DNA of 12,361 bases from Treponema sp. (GCA_031279925.1 JAITHQ010000122.1:1-12361), one strand, 5' to 3'. Positions 1 through 7,631 are shown, counted from the first letter of the stretch. Program-made: numbers and translations. Notes: generated from the sequence alone by a model not told the origin.

Positions 1-25
1 CCCCCGGCCCTGCCGGGGGTTTTTT
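1..25 (+). terminator. Intrinsic terminator of an upstream gene
   Basis: An 8-bp perfect GC stem (1-8 pairs with 12-19) closes a 3-nt loop and is followed directly by six T residues (20-25). This is a textbook rho-independent terminator for rightward transcription entering the window. The gene it ends lies outside the window. Confidence 0.9.
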
Positions 26-211
26 GGCGCACATAAATACGAAATGTAACATTGTGATCGATTTTATTCGCACCTGGATGATCACGCCAAACGCATCAAA
101 ATATACTGCAATTATAGAAAGCCTGGGAGGGGCAAAGACTTCTTATTACTCTTGTCTCCCATCCCTCAAGTCTATCTCTTTTTTTGAATTCGGAATTACT
201 GAGCCTGCGCC

Positions 212-240
212 TTCTCCCCTTGTGCAGAATGGTTTATACT
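212..240 (+). promoter_or_regulatory. Candidate sigma-70 promoter directly upstream of the HAD phosphatase gene
   Basis: TATACT at 235-240 is a good -10 box. At 17-bp spacing the -35 is TTCTCC (212-217), a poor match to TTGACA. The predicted transcription start is at about 247-248, which is the A of the ATG at 248, so the mRNA would be leaderless or nearly so. The absence of any Shine-Dalgarno sequence before the ATG fits this. Seen: the -10 box and the missing ribosome binding site. Inferred: promoter activity. Confidence 0.35.
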
Positions 241-247
241 TAAAGAC

Positions 248-1030
248 ATGAAAGATTTAAATCGTATCCGTTTAAAAAAAGCCTTTATCATCGACATGGA
301 CGGGGTTATTTACCACGGCAACCAACTGCTCAAAGGGGCGGCTGCATTTGTGGAATGGCTGAACTCCAGCGGCAAGGCGTATCTTTTTTTGACCAATTCC
401 AGCGAGCGTTCGCCCATTGAGCTTGCGCAAAAGCTTGCCCGCCTGGGTATTGAGGTGGAGCCGGAACATTTTTACACCAGCGCGCTGGCCACGGCGAGTT
501 TTCTGGCTTCACAGTGCCCCGGCGGTTCGGCCTACGTTATTGGCGAACCGGGGCTGATACAGGCCCTGTATGACGCTGGCTTTACCATGAACAACGTCAA
601 TCCCGATTATGTGGTTGTTGGTGAGGGCAGGGGCTACAGCCTTGAAGCGCTGGAACGGGCGGTAAAGCTGGTACTGGGCGGGGCGCGGCTTATCGGGACC
701 AACCCCGATCTTGCGGGGCCGGTGGAAGGGGGCATGGCGCCCGCCTGCGGCGCCCTGGTGGCCCCCATAGAGCTGGCCGCCAAAACAAAAGCCTATTTTG
801 TGGGCAAGCCCAATCCCCTTATGATGCGCCACGGACTGCGCCGCCTCAATACCCTGCGGGAAGAAACCGTCATCGTCGGCGACCGTATGGACACGGACAT
901 TGTGGCCGGAGTTGAAACGGAAATTGAGACCATACTGGTCCTTTCAGGCGTTACAAAGCTGGAAGACCTTCCCGGTTTTCCCTACCAGCCCCGGCACGTT
1001 CTGGAAGGGGTGTTTGAGATTCCCGGCTGA
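248..1030 (+). CDS. HAD-IIA family (NagD-like) phosphatase
   Basis: The 260-aa product is a cytoplasmic haloacid-dehalogenase-superfamily phosphatase of subclass IIA, the group that includes NagD, AraL and phosphoglycolate/4-nitrophenyl phosphatases. All four HAD motifs are visible. Motif I is DMDGVIY, with nucleophile D16 and acid/base D18. Motif II is TNSS at 49-52. The motif III lysine is K187 in GKPNP. Motif IV is GDRMDTD at 211-217, with acidic residues for Mg2+. A C2-type cap lies between motifs II and III, including TNPD at 151-154. Length is typical (250-270 aa). The physiological substrate cannot be read from sequence; a sugar or nucleotide monophosphate is usual. No Shine-Dalgarno is seen before ATG 248, and a -10 box ends 8 nt upstream. 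The gene is convergent with the HD-GYP gene (38-nt gap), where no convincing terminator was found. Confidence 0.9.
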   Translation: MKDLNRIRLKKAFIIDMDGVIYHGNQLLKGAAAFVEWLNSSGKAYLFLTNSSERSPIELAQKLARLGIEVEPEHFYTSALATASFLASQCPGGSAYVIGEPGLIQALYDAGFTMNNVNPDYVVVGEGRGYSLEALERAVKLVLGGARLIGTNPDLAGPVEGGMAPACGALVAPIELAAKTKAYFVGKPNPLMMRHGLRRLNTLREETVIVGDRMDTDIVAGVETEIETILVLSGVTKLEDLPGFPYQPRHVLEGVFEIPG

Positions 1031-1068
1031 TCGGCGCCAGGCACTGTTTTTGACGTACAGAAGGTATT

Positions 1069-2133
1069 TTAATCCCTGTTGCTTTCAAAAATATCCCTAA
1101 AGTCGTCCGCAATGCACTTAAAGACTTCGATAAGGGAGGGGTCAAAGTGGGTTCCCTTTTCGGCATATATCTTTTCCAGGGTTATCTTGTGGCTTAGGGC
1201 GGGCTTGTAACTGCGCTCCATACGAAGAGCATCATATACATCGGCAATGGCTACGATCCGCGCCGAAAGGGGAATCATCTCGCCTTCAAGCTGAAAAGGG
1301 TAGCCCGCGCCGTTCCATTTTTCGTGATGGGCAAGGGCAATTTCTTTTGCCATGGGGTTGGGGTAGGTTGAAAGAATAAAAGCGCCGTTCTTGGTGTGTT
1401 CCCGCATTATGGTCCATTCCCAGTCGGAAAGGGGGCCTTCCTTGTTGAGTATGTCATCGGGCGTGCCGATTTTTCCCACATCATGCATGGAAGCAAGAAA
1501 ACCAATGTTATCGATAAAGTCCGCATCGATGTTTTTGCAGGCGGGAACGCCGCTGCGAAACAGCTCTTCGGCAAAGCGCTTTGAGTAAAAGTTGACCCGG
1601 CTGATATGTTTGCCGGTATCATTGTCCTTAAGTTTTGACGCCTCAAGAAGGCTCAAAAAGACCGATCGGAGCAAATGGCGGTTTTCCTCGGTTACATCAT
1701 CAAAGAGAACCACAAAGGCAGCCGGGGCCTTAATGTCCATTTCGGCGGGAAAAATATACACCCTGGTCTGCACGGAAACGGTACTGCGGGACTTTATCTG
1801 GGCCGTGCCTTTCCATGAAAAACCATGTTCACCGGTAACAATAGTTTCGCGTATGCTTTTAATGCCTTCCAGTCCAAACGCTTTGCCAAATATGTCAATA
1901 AAATAATTCCCCGAAAGGCTGAAAAAACCGGTAAAAAGATGCTCGCATGCAGGGTTGGCATAGAGTATCTTCATCCGCTTGTTCAAGACCAGTATGGGGA
2001 ACATACTGGTCCTGTAGGGATTGAGGGACGAGGACAATTCTTCTGGCGTACCGTCATCAGCCTCCACATCTTCCAGTACGTCAAGGGATTCAAGTTCCCC
2101 TATTGTTTCAAGTTCTCTAATATTTTCAGACAT
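1069..2133 (-). CDS. PAS/HD-GYP domain protein, probable cyclic-di-GMP phosphodiesterase
   Basis: The 354-aa product has an acidic N-terminal tail (1-38), a PAS-like sensor region at about 40-150 (MFPILVLNKRMKILYANPAC onset, FDDVTEE exit), then an HD-GYP domain at about 155-350. HD-GYP landmarks are H176 (TGKHISRV), H217-D218 with K221 (HDVGKIGTPDDIL), H246 (REHTKNG), H269-H270-E271 followed by GxGYP (G275-P279), and D298 (IADVYDAL). The metal ligands and the GYP signature are intact, so hydrolysis of c-di-GMP is the expected activity. There is no membrane segment, so it is probably cytosolic, with the PAS domain as input. It is the last gene of the minus-strand block, starting 21 nt after the tsaB stop. 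ATG 2133 has no Shine-Dalgarno, only A/T-rich sequence, so translation may be weak or coupled. The PilZ gene upstream in the same block would be a matching c-di-GMP receptor. Confidence 0.9.
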   Translation of the reverse strand: MSENIRELETIGELESLDVLEDVEADDGTPEELSSSLNPYRTSMFPILVLNKRMKILYANPACEHLFTGFFSLSGNYFIDIFGKAFGLEGIKSIRETIVTGEHGFSWKGTAQIKSRSTVSVQTRVYIFPAEMDIKAPAAFVVLFDDVTEENRHLLRSVFLSLLEASKLKDNDTGKHISRVNFYSKRFAEELFRSGVPACKNIDADFIDNIGFLASMHDVGKIGTPDDILNKEGPLSDWEWTIMREHTKNGAFILSTYPNPMAKEIALAHHEKWNGAGYPFQLEGEMIPLSARIVAIADVYDALRMERSYKPALSHKITLEKIYAEKGTHFDPSLIEVFKCIADDFRDIFESNRD

Positions 2134-2154
2134 TGTATATTTTTGTTGACATTT

Positions 2155-2847
2155 TTACAGGCCCTGCCGCAATTCCGCATCACTTTTTCGGATGTACTCA
2201 GGCCCGGAAAACCAGTCAACAGGATTATTATTCAATATTTTGGATTTTTTTGCAATCGTAAGCAGCGCCGCCGCGCTCCCCCCGCTATAGGCGACATCCA
2301 GCCTTACCAGGCCGCTGTCAATAAGTTCGGCGGGCAAGGCATGGTAAAGCGCCGCCGCGCCCGGCCCGGTAAGCAGCGCCGCCATGTCTTGCGGCCTGGA
2401 CATCCGCTCAATGGCCCGGCCAATTTCGGCAGGGCCCGCATCCATGTCTGTACAGATACGGTCGCCATTGCGGTACAGGGCGCAAAAAAACGCGTTTCCT
2501 CTGGCGTCAATTGCCGGCGCAACGATTCCCGGCCATGCCGAAAAATGATAAGCCATACAGTCAAGGGTGGGGACGGCGGCAAAAGGGATGCCCAGCGCTA
2601 GGGCCAGTCCTTTGGCAAGGGAAAAGCCAATGCGCAGTCCGGTAAAAGAACCAGGGCCGCCCGTGCAAAGAACGCCGGAAAGGTCTCTCTGGGCAATACC
2701 GGCTTCCCGCAGCAGCAGATCAACGCCATCCATAAGCAGTTCCGAGTGGCGCAGGCCGGCGTCGGCCTCGAAACGCCAGGTGTTTTCACCTGCGGCAAGA
2801 GCAAGAGAAAGTACGGCGGTGGCGGTGTCAACGGCAAGCAGGTTCAT
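2155..2847 (-). CDS. tsaB: tRNA threonylcarbamoyladenosine biosynthesis protein TsaB
   Basis: The 230-aa product is an ASKHA-fold pseudo-enzyme that partners TsaD and TsaE in forming t6A at position 37 of ANN-decoding tRNAs. Diagnostic features are the N-terminal MNLLAVDTAT strand, RHSELL at about 33-38 and the GPGSFTGLRIG signature at 64-74, followed by the long amphipathic helix used for TsaD contact. Length matches the family (about 220-235 aa). ATG 2847 was chosen because it overlaps the tsaE stop (ATGA, 2844-2847), a classic translational-coupling junction. A further upstream in-frame TTG at 2865 would add only six residues with no ribosome binding site. The C-terminus (GPEYIRKSDAE) resembles the P-x-Y-x-R end of TsaB proteins. 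TsaC and TsaD are not in the window. Confidence 0.93.
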   Translation of the reverse strand: MNLLAVDTATAVLSLALAAGENTWRFEADAGLRHSELLMDGVDLLLREAGIAQRDLSGVLCTGGPGSFTGLRIGFSLAKGLALALGIPFAAVPTLDCMAYHFSAWPGIVAPAIDARGNAFFCALYRNGDRICTDMDAGPAEIGRAIERMSRPQDMAALLTGPGAAALYHALPAELIDSGLVRLDVAYSGGSAAALLTIAKKSKILNNNPVDWFSGPEYIRKSDAELRQGL

Positions 2848-3314
2848 GGGTTTAATGCCTCGCAAAGATAGCTGCCATCAATTCTGATAAGGCGCTCCTC
2901 TTGCCCCCGGATTTCAATTTCGATAATAATCGCATTGGGGGGAAGGGAATTGGGGATACGTTCACTCCATTCAATAACCGATATTCCCTCGCCAGACATC
3001 AGTTCCCCTGCGCCGGTGCTTTCAAAGTCATCATCCCCGGTAAGGCGGTACGCATCAATATGATACAGGGAAATTATTCCCCGGTATTCAGAAATAATCG
3101 TGTAAGTGGGACTGGTTACGTTTTCGGTTATCCCCAAGCCGCGCGCAATGCCTTTTACGAAGCATGTCTTTCCAGCGCCCAGCCCCCCCCGGAGCGCAAC
3201 CACCGATCCCTGCCGAAGGCGGGAGGCAATGCGTTCTCCAAGGGCCGCAGTTTCCTCCGGCGAGGAGGAAACCAGCTCAATCAGGCAACCCTCCGTTTGT
3301 ATGCAGGTTGTCAA
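2844..3314 (-). CDS. tsaE: tRNA threonylcarbamoyladenosine biosynthesis ATPase TsaE
   Basis: This P-loop ATPase drives turnover of the TsaB-TsaD complex in t6A synthesis. It has Walker A GGLGAGKT (43-50 if started at 3314), SPTYTIISEY at 68-77, the HIDAYRL motif at 85-91 and a Walker B-like GISVIEWSER at 110-119, all hallmarks of TsaE (YjeE). It overlaps tsaB by 4 nt. The start is uncertain. The longest frame opens with TTG at 3314 (156 aa) and has no good Shine-Dalgarno. A strong GGAGGG at 3289-3294 lies inside the reading frame, 7 nt before an in-frame ATT (3281) and 4 nt before a CTG (3284). A start there would give the N-terminus expected for the family (about 145 aa). No ATG or GTG occurs between these points and Walker A. 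The gene overlaps the stop of the 87-aa gene. Confidence 0.92.
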   Translation of the reverse strand: MTTCIQTEGCLIELVSSSPEETAALGERIASRLRQGSVVALRGGLGAGKTCFVKGIARGLGITENVTSPTYTIISEYRGIISLYHIDAYRLTGDDDFESTGAGELMSGEGISVIEWSERIPNSLPPNAIIIEIEIRGQEERLIRIDGSYLCEALNP

Positions 3315-3540
3315 TGAATTGTTTTAGTTCCCTGGTAACGGGAAGCAGGGGGTAGTCAATGTTGTCCAAAAAGGTAACGGTTATCTCTTTGTGCCCGGTA
3401 GGTTTGATTTCGACAGAAAAATCAATCCGGTATTCAGCCTGGCCCTTGGTTAGTTCCAGAACTGCGACACCGGTGTACAGCAACCGGTAATAAATGGGTA
3501 CATCTTTTCTTACAATGTCCTTGACAGCAATTACTTTCAT
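3277..3540 (-). CDS. Conserved small protein of unknown function (87 aa)
   Basis: This short, probably cytosolic protein was not recognised. It is rich in predicted beta strands in the middle (YRLLYTGVAVLEL, AEYRIDFSVEIKP, KEITVTFLDNIDY) and ends in a helix (TRELKQFIDNLH). ATG 3540 was chosen because an AGGA lies 7 nt upstream and the codon sits 4 nt past the PilZ stop, giving tight coupling. The frame stays open 13 codons further upstream (to 3579), but that extension overlaps the PilZ gene and has no better ribosome binding site. Its stop (3277-3279) falls within the start region of tsaE. Existence is supported by operon packing and a credible start; the function is not known. Confidence 0.75.
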   Translation of the reverse strand: MKVIAVKDIVRKDVPIYYRLLYTGVAVLELTKGQAEYRIDFSVEIKPTGHKEITVTFLDNIDYPLLPVTRELKQFIDNLHTNGGLPD

Positions 3541-3544
3541 GCGC

Positions 3545-4663
3545 TCATCCTTTTTCCGGCTCTTTATCGGCGTATTCATACACCATGGCGTTTATTGAGT
3601 TCAACGATTTGCGCGGAACTTTCAGGAATTTAATATGCATAATCGTATTAACTCCTGTCTGGTTGACCCGCAGAATCTGTCCCAGCGCGGCAACAACCGA
3701 ATTGTCTTCGCGTGTAAACTCAACTTTTAACCGCTGGCCGGATGTTACCGGCGCCCTGGTTTGTATTGAACAGCCGCCAATGGAAATATCGATGATATTT
3801 CCCGAAAGGCGCTGGTTGTCCACAACCAGCTTTTGCTCTTTTCGCCGGCCTGTATCTTCAATATGCACGAAATAGAAACCTGTTGCAATAACCGTTTGAC
3901 GGCGCCGGAAGCGGCGGTTGGACAGCCGTTTTATCTGGCCGGAATGAACAAGCTGCAAGACCGGCCCGCCCTTGGTCTCGGTGGAACCCAGGATACGGCT
4001 TTCCACAGAAAAACCCTTGCTTGATTTGGTATAAAAGGCAAGGGTAACTTTGCTGCCCTGGGGGGGATGCAGCGGGCCGCTCCCGCTCGACGGGTTTTCA
4101 ACAACCAGGGTGTCCCCCTTGGTAGAAATAACCCGTACCGGGTAATTCTTGTCGCCCAAGGTAAGCACCGCCGCGACATTTTCGGGTATCTGCCTGGTAG
4201 ACGTGGTTGCAAGACCGCCCGGTCCCGATTCAATAATATTCCTGGTTGCAAAAAGAACCGAAAGTTTCTGCTGAATTTCCTCGTCGGTTATGGCTGTTTG
4301 TTCTATCAGCCGGTAGGCATTTTTGAAATGCCGGTCCAGCAGATGGGGAGAATTAAGGGAATTTACCGGGTCTGTTACACCATCACTCTTGAATACAAAC
4401 TCAAGCATTTTTGTCTGCTCACGATTCAGCCCCATAGTGCTGGCAATCCTGTGCAGGTGAACCCGGCCCGAAGGAACCCCATTCAGAGCGGGAACCTTTA
4501 ACTTGTTTTTTGCCAATATAACGATAACCAGTATAACGATAATTACCCCGATCCCTATTACAAAAAATGTTGCATCTCCAGTAAAAGAACTTTTCGATTT
4601 CCAAAACTCAGACATCCGAAATGTCTGAAGGGGGTATATATTGAAACTGCCTGCAATGTTCAT
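3545..4663 (-). CDS. Membrane-anchored PilZ domain protein (c-di-GMP receptor)
   Basis: The 372-aa product has a short N-terminal segment and one hydrophobic transmembrane helix at about 31-51 (FFVIGIGVIIVILVIVILAK). A helical linker (about 65-145) and a YcgR-N-like beta region at about 160-245 follow, then a C-terminal PilZ domain at about 246-360. The two c-di-GMP-binding motifs are intact: an RxxxR arginine cluster (RRFRRR, 250-255) and DxSxxG (DISIGG, 292-297). With the fliD and flaG genes just upstream, a YcgR-like effect of c-di-GMP on flagellar function is plausible but inferred. ATG 4663 was chosen because AGGAGG (4668-4673) precedes it by 4 nt and overlaps the stop of the upstream gene. 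The frame also has ATG codons at 4705 (inside the previous gene) and 4615, neither with a good ribosome binding site. Confidence 0.85.
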   Translation of the reverse strand: MNIAGSFNIYPLQTFRMSEFWKSKSSFTGDATFFVIGIGVIIVILVIVILAKNKLKVPALNGVPSGRVHLHRIASTMGLNREQTKMLEFVFKSDGVTDPVNSLNSPHLLDRHFKNAYRLIEQTAITDEEIQQKLSVLFATRNIIESGPGGLATTSTRQIPENVAAVLTLGDKNYPVRVISTKGDTLVVENPSSGSGPLHPPQGSKVTLAFYTKSSKGFSVESRILGSTETKGGPVLQLVHSGQIKRLSNRRFRRRQTVIATGFYFVHIEDTGRRKEQKLVVDNQRLSGNIIDISIGGCSIQTRAPVTSGQRLKVEFTREDNSVVAALGQILRVNQTGVNTIMHIKFLKVPRKSLNSINAMVYEYADKEPEKG

Positions 4664-4671
4664 GATTCCTC

Positions 4672-5520
4672 CTATGCTGGCGCCACAGGGGGCTTGCTTA
4701 TGCACAATAATGCTGAATACAGGCCTCGAAGCCGGGGCGACATCTCGTATTCGGCAAGATCCCCTACAAGTACCGTATCATGCTGTTCATACGCCGCCAG
4801 CAGTTCCCGCAAAGCCGCGCTAAATTCCGTCAGGAATTCAGAAATTGAAATTTCATCAATCCTGATTTCCTCAACCGCAAACCCTTCCATTTTTAATACA
4901 TTGCAGAGGCGGAAAACTTTCTCGGTAATGTTGGAAAAGATATTCACCGTTTCCGCAGCCCTTGAATCTTTACCGGTCTGAATATCCAAAGGAAGGTCTT
5001 CAAGGCGGGAACATACTTCGGCAATTAAAGGCTCCGCCCTGCCAATCTCCCCTGAAGGGTCCTGTAATTCCCGCAGCCGTTCCTCAACTATTGCGCGAAG
5101 CCCCTGGAGGCCGGGGCCTTCACCGGAAAAAGTTTTTATAATCCAGGTATGTAATTCCGGCGTCTGTTCGGCAAGCAGGCAGGCTTCCGGGCTTTCCCGC
5201 CATTGCTCCGCAAAAGATTGTTTCTCTGTAAAATCCGTATTTTCGTATACATCGATATCCTGCAGGGCACAGAACAGTCCTTCTGCAATCAATTCCTGCA
5301 TGGAACTGGTTTTGATGTTGAGGGTTTCGACGGAATCAATTTCCCGCCTAAAAGACTCTTCGATGGAACCAGCGGATACTGCTTCACCGTCCAACTCAAC
5401 ACCGCTTAAGCGGTAGCCGGTATTGGCAAGCCAGCTTTCCAAACCGGCAAGAATTTCTCCAACGGTTTTTTCAGCCTCAAGCCGAATATCCGCATCTTTA
5501 CCATTAATTTGTATATTCAT
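4672..5520 (-). CDS. Conserved hypothetical protein in flagellar operon, next to fliD (282 aa)
   Basis: Not recognised as a named family. It is an acidic soluble protein with no signal peptide or membrane segment. The first about 50 residues (MNIQINGK..., a helix TVGEILAGLESWL, then GVELDGEAV) look like a small beta-grasp-type domain. The rest is predicted mainly helical, and a conserved-looking segment DTVLVGDLAEYEMSPRL lies at 248-264. ATG 5520 starts 3 nt after the fliD stop, with AGGT overlapping that stop. The gene's own stop is embedded in the Shine-Dalgarno of the PilZ gene. Its place directly after the cap gene, in a spirochaete where no fliS or fliT is seen here, makes a secretion-chaperone or assembly role a guess only. 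From memory, T. pallidum has an unannotated gene in the same position. Confidence 0.8.
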   Translation of the reverse strand: MNIQINGKDADIRLEAEKTVGEILAGLESWLANTGYRLSGVELDGEAVSAGSIEESFRREIDSVETLNIKTSSMQELIAEGLFCALQDIDVYENTDFTEKQSFAEQWRESPEACLLAEQTPELHTWIIKTFSGEGPGLQGLRAIVEERLRELQDPSGEIGRAEPLIAEVCSRLEDLPLDIQTGKDSRAAETVNIFSNITEKVFRLCNVLKMEGFAVEEIRIDEISISEFLTEFSAALRELLAAYEQHDTVLVGDLAEYEMSPRLRGLYSALLCISKPPVAPA

Positions 5521-5523
5521 ATA

Positions 5524-7554
5524 TTACCTGTTACCATTCTGCCTGCCAAAATTTTCAAGGGAAGAAGACGTTTGTTCCATACGGTTGTAGGCGCTTTCCA
5601 TACGGCTGTATTGGACCTTTAGGTCCGCCTCTTTTGCGGCAAGCTGGCGTTCCATGGTATCAATACGCCGCTTGTCCTGGCTTATGCGGGAATCGATTGT
5701 TCCTGTTTTAAGGGCAATAATACCGCCGGTGTCTACAAACGGCTTGGAAAGCGTTTCCAGGTTGTAGGCGATTCCCGTATCCACAATTAAGTCGCCATCG
5801 CTGTCTGAACCAAAAAGCTGCCGGATTGCGGGGAGTTTTGTCTCCATTGCCGCGTCCAAAGCCTTTTCATCAATTTCAAGATAACCCCGCAGCCGCGAAG
5901 GATCGTAGCCCGCGCCCCCTGAACTTCTGGTATTGGTGCTGACGCCTATTTGGGAAAGCAGGGCAAGGTTTCGTTCCTCGGAAGTAGGGTAAGGGGCTGA
6001 AACTGTCCGCATAAGGTTGTTTTTTAGCTGGTTAAGAGTAGAATCGCCGCTAAAGGCCCCCAAACGTTTCCGCATGGCCGCAGCTTCTTCCGCATCAAGG
6101 TAACTTAACTCGTCTACCAGACGTTCATCCATCCGGGTAAGGATATTCACCTCGGCCATAAGCCGGTTATAGTTGCCAACCATGGAAATAATGGAGTTCT
6201 TTACCGCATCCCGGTCGGGCCGGACTTCCAGCCGAACCGGGCGGTCGGAAACTCCCCGTGTGGTAACGGTAACACCGGGAATAATATCGTTTATGGCATT
6301 TACAGGCCGCGTTATTTCTATCCCTTCCATAGCGATAATTGCGTCCTGGGCAACGGAAACCGCATTCATGGGCTTAAGGCCCCCGCCGATAGCGCCGGGA
6401 TCAAAAACTTCGATTTTGCGGAGAGTAATATCCCGGTGCGTATTGGTATTTTCGATATTGATTGCGGTGATGGTTTTACCCGCAGCCAGGCCGTCCAGCC
6501 GGAACTGCCGGGAAAGAAAGCCGCCGCTGTCCGCAATGGGGGGCAGGGCCGCCTTGGTCCCGTCGGAAAACCCCAGGGAAAAAACTGCAAGGTTATCCAC
6601 ACGCGGCGGTATGACCGGGGGGGACCATTCAGGCAGGGGCGCCGTTGACGGATTATTTTCTATTTCAATACCGCCGTAAGAGATGCCGCCCGGCGAAGGA
6701 ATACTGGGCCCCGGCGGAGGCTGGGGAATAATCTCGATGGTATCGGGAACTACATTGGTGATGGTCTCAAATTGCAGAACCAAAGGCGATCCTGGTTCGA
6801 CATTCAGGGCAAAGGGAATAGAAGCTGAACCAAGGGCAGGAACCTCAAGAGCGCCATCGTCGATCGATATGGAACTGTCTGCCGTACCCGTGTCCCGAAC
6901 CGTATCTTCATTGATAACAATATTCCGGCGGGAATTGTTTGCGTGTTCCACTATACCCAGACGGACAGCCAGCCGGGCCGCATCGCCGGAAAAGCCCAGA
7001 CGGTTTTCCGCGCCGGTAACTTTAGATTCAATTAACAGCGATTTAGTTCCCGGCTGAACGGTAATAAGGCTGGCGGCGATCTTGTCCCGCCCGCGGCGGT
7101 TCAGCGCGTCAGTAAATTCTTTAAGACTGCCACCCCGGAAATTAAAGGAAATGGTATCTTTGCCTACAGAAAAGGTATAAGTTCCGCCGTCTATTTTGAA
7201 TTTCTCATCCAAAGGAGGGGAAAGGAAACGATCTGCCTGGGCAAGCTGTTTAACTGTAAACTGATATTCATGCTCACCGGCTTCCCGCGTTGCAGTGGCC
7301 GTAACAGCCAGATCGTCTGAAGAAATTGCAACGCGCTCGTTAAAAGGATTTTGGAACGAATAAAGTGAACGGGCGCTCTCGCGGAGGGAAGTAATACGGC
7401 GGCCTACTTCCTGCCAATAAGACTTTCTGGATTCCAGGTTTTCTATATTTTTTTCGGTTCTTTCTTTGGGGACCCGCTCCAGCTTCATCAGGTCTTCAAC
7501 GAGTTTTTCTGAATTAAACCGGCTTTTTACCCCCGGCATGTACACATCGGACAT
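5524..7554 (-). CDS. fliD: Flagellar filament cap protein FliD (hook-associated protein 2)
   Basis: The 676-aa product is the cap that sits at the filament tip and promotes polymerisation of exported flagellin, here within the periplasm as spirochaete flagella are internal. The N-terminal FliD domain spans about 8-106 (MPGVKSRFNSEKLVEDLM onset). The flagellin_IN-type segment is at about 398-430 (QDAIIAMEGIEITRPVNAINDIIPGVTV). The C-terminal FliD domain runs at about 445-668 and ends in a coiled coil (620-668). Length is near the large treponemal FliD proteins. A proline-rich stretch at 278-315 (PQPPPGPSIPSP onward) and following beta domain make it longer than E. coli FliD (468 aa). ATG 7554 has GAGAGG about 11 nt upstream. 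It is followed 3 nt later by the 282-aa gene. Confidence 0.95.
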   Translation of the reverse strand: MSDVYMPGVKSRFNSEKLVEDLMKLERVPKERTEKNIENLESRKSYWQEVGRRITSLRESARSLYSFQNPFNERVAISSDDLAVTATATREAGEHEYQFTVKQLAQADRFLSPPLDEKFKIDGGTYTFSVGKDTISFNFRGGSLKEFTDALNRRGRDKIAASLITVQPGTKSLLIESKVTGAENRLGFSGDAARLAVRLGIVEHANNSRRNIVINEDTVRDTGTADSSISIDDGALEVPALGSASIPFALNVEPGSPLVLQFETITNVVPDTIEIIPQPPPGPSIPSPGGISYGGIEIENNPSTAPLPEWSPPVIPPRVDNLAVFSLGFSDGTKAALPPIADSGGFLSRQFRLDGLAAGKTITAINIENTNTHRDITLRKIEVFDPGAIGGGLKPMNAVSVAQDAIIAMEGIEITRPVNAINDIIPGVTVTTRGVSDRPVRLEVRPDRDAVKNSIISMVGNYNRLMAEVNILTRMDERLVDELSYLDAEEAAAMRKRLGAFSGDSTLNQLKNNLMRTVSAPYPTSEERNLALLSQIGVSTNTRSSGGAGYDPSRLRGYLEIDEKALDAAMETKLPAIRQLFGSDSDGDLIVDTGIAYNLETLSKPFVDTGGIIALKTGTIDSRISQDKRRIDTMERQLAAKEADLKVQYSRMESAYNRMEQTSSSLENFGRQNGNR

Positions 7555-7603
7555 AGACTCACTAACCTCTCAATCAACCTCAAGGCCGTGTGCCCCACAG
7601 TCT

Positions 7604-7626
7604 AAAACCGTTGCTGTGGTCAACGG
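7604..7626 (-). terminator. Weak terminator-like hairpin between flaG and fliD, with a competing fold
   Basis: On the minus strand CCGTTG (7626-7621) pairs with CAACGG (7613-7608) around a 7-nt loop and is followed by TTTT (7607-7604). This is short for an efficient terminator. The loop base pairs of this hairpin (CCACAG, 7619-7614) can alternatively pair with CTGTGG at 7600-7595. The two folds exclude each other, which is the layout of an attenuator or partial terminator. The function is inferred. Confidence 0.35.
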
Positions 7627-7631
7627 CCCGC

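Noticed and set aside
24..251. 75-codon open frame upstream of the HAD phosphatase
   Set aside because: It begins inside the T tract of the terminator, has no ribosome binding site and no family features, runs through the likely promoter and overlaps the true ATG.
1031..1068. Bidirectional terminator between the convergent HAD and HD-GYP genes
   Set aside because: Only a GGCGCC palindrome and a short T run are present; no stem pairs convincingly next to a T tract.
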